Of a stretch of 64,000 bases of DNA, positions 63,576 through 64,000 are shown piece by piece (the stretch's first letter is position 1; the number at the start of each line of letters is the position of its first letter). This stretch comes from Antiquaquibacter soli (GTDB lineage Bacteria; Actinomycetota; Actinomycetes; Actinomycetales; Microbacteriaceae). Location of the stretch: NCBI RefSeq assembly GCF_030580675.1, contig NZ_JAUQUB010000001.1, positions 868,001-932,000 on the forward strand, in the 5' to 3' direction. Both the position numbers and the translations under genes were made by a program. A model generated the notes under the pieces. That model searched no databases. It was not told the DNA's origin and worked only from the letters and a program-made list of their open reading frames with translations.

Positions 63576-64000
63576 GTGAATCCCGCTGACCTGTCCGCCG
63601 TTCTGCTCGCCATCGTCGTCGACGCGGCCGGCCGACGTGGGGCGACGCCGGAGCTCACTCTCGACGACGTTCCGCTCGAGCGCCCGCGCAACCGCGAGCA
63701 CGGCGACTGGGCCAGCAACATCGCGATGAAGCTCGCGAAGCCGCTCGGCGCCAACCCCCGCGAGTTCGCAGAGGAGATCGCGGCCGGGCTGCGCGAGGTC
63801 GACGGCGTGTCCGCCGTGGATGTCGCTGGCCCCGGCTTCATCAACATCACCCTCGATGCCGCCGCCGCCGGTGCGCTCGCGAAGCGCATCGTCGAGGAGG
63901 GGGCCGACTACGGGCGAGGCGACCTGTATGCGGGCATCCGCATCAACCTCGAGTTCGTCTCCGCGAACCCGACCGGCCCGATCCACATCGGCGGCGTGCG
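63576..64000 (+). CDS. argS: Arginyl-tRNA synthetase, 5' part
   Basis: The first 141 codons of ArgS, cut by the window end. N-terminal Add-1 domain with [19 protein letters not shown], then [17 protein letters not shown], the class I HIGH-type signature of ArgS. GTG at 63576 lies 8 nt after TACGCT (63562-63567), predicting a leaderless mRNA. tRNA-Arg is 1.5 kb upstream on the other strand. Confidence 0.95.
   Translation, partial: MNPADLSAVLLAIVVDAAGRRGATPELTLDDVPLERPRNREHGDWASNIAMKLAKPLGANPREFAEEIAAGLREVDGVSAVDVAGPGFINITLDAAAAGALAKRIVEEGADYGRGDLYAGIRINLEFVSANPTGPIHIGGV

Overview
The window is chromosomal DNA of a high-GC actinobacterium, most likely a member of the Microbacteriaceae. The evidence is third-position G/C throughout, frequent GTG starts, the fused Kgd-type 2-oxoglutarate enzyme, GuaB1, a RamB-like regulator beside GTP-dependent PEP carboxykinase, a zinc anti-sigma/SigH-type pair next to aroA, and TANNNT -10 boxes lying 6-8 nt upstream of start codons (predicted leaderless mRNAs). 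I see no insertion sequence, prophage or CRISPR array. The only gene that looks accessory is a DUF222/HNH gene beside tRNA-Arg.

Layout. 0-5.4 kb: septum-formation-type lipoprotein, then aroA-rsgA-hisN (minus), the divergent SigH/anti-sigma redox-stress pair and a YccF membrane protein. 5.4-13.2 kb: kgd, guaB1 and two CNNM/CBS-domain membrane proteins. 13.2-19.9 kb: old-yellow-enzyme and HAD phosphatase genes, nnrD repair dehydratase, an amino-acid ABC transporter, a GT87-like membrane glycosyltransferase and a thiamine-binding protein. 20-24.6 kb: MFS exporter and a LuxR-type two-component locus with an extra, degenerate kinase-like membrane protein, then a hairpin-rich intergenic segment. 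24.6-28 kb: lipoprotein and methionine genes metX/metY. 28-43 kb: a run of small efflux, ABC and regulator cassettes (PadR-DHA2, SMR-TetR, GntR-ABC), each with a visible operator, plus acyltransferase, SDR, ung, S51 peptidase and amidase. 43-48.4 kb: iron-box-controlled SIP domain protein, SDR, disulfide reductase, RraB-like protein, crotonase, arginase-like and F420-reductase-like genes. 48.4-52.6 kb: a probable envelope-stress operon (ECF sigma, one-TM protein, large TPM-domain protein, PspA). 52.7-60.5 kb: pckG with divergent ramB-like regulator, glycerate kinase, SGNH hydrolase, class V PLP enzyme and HdeD-type membrane proteins. 60.6-64 kb: DUF222/HNH, tRNA-Arg(CCG), transglutaminase-like protein, lipoprotein and the 5' end of argS.

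The genes are packed tightly. Same-strand neighbours usually overlap by GTGA or ATGA. Nearly all convergent neighbours abut or overlap, three of them exactly on CTAG. Four divergent pairs are separated by only 22-34 bp that hold both -10 boxes. The most interesting candidates are the 48.4-52.6 kb sigma/TPM/PspA operon, the three-part signalling locus with a pseudokinase-like member, the compact bidirectional leaderless promoters, the hairpin-rich segment at 24380-24564, and the SigR-type promoter buried in the start of aroA. All functional statements are read from sequence motifs and family knowledge; nothing was computed or searched.
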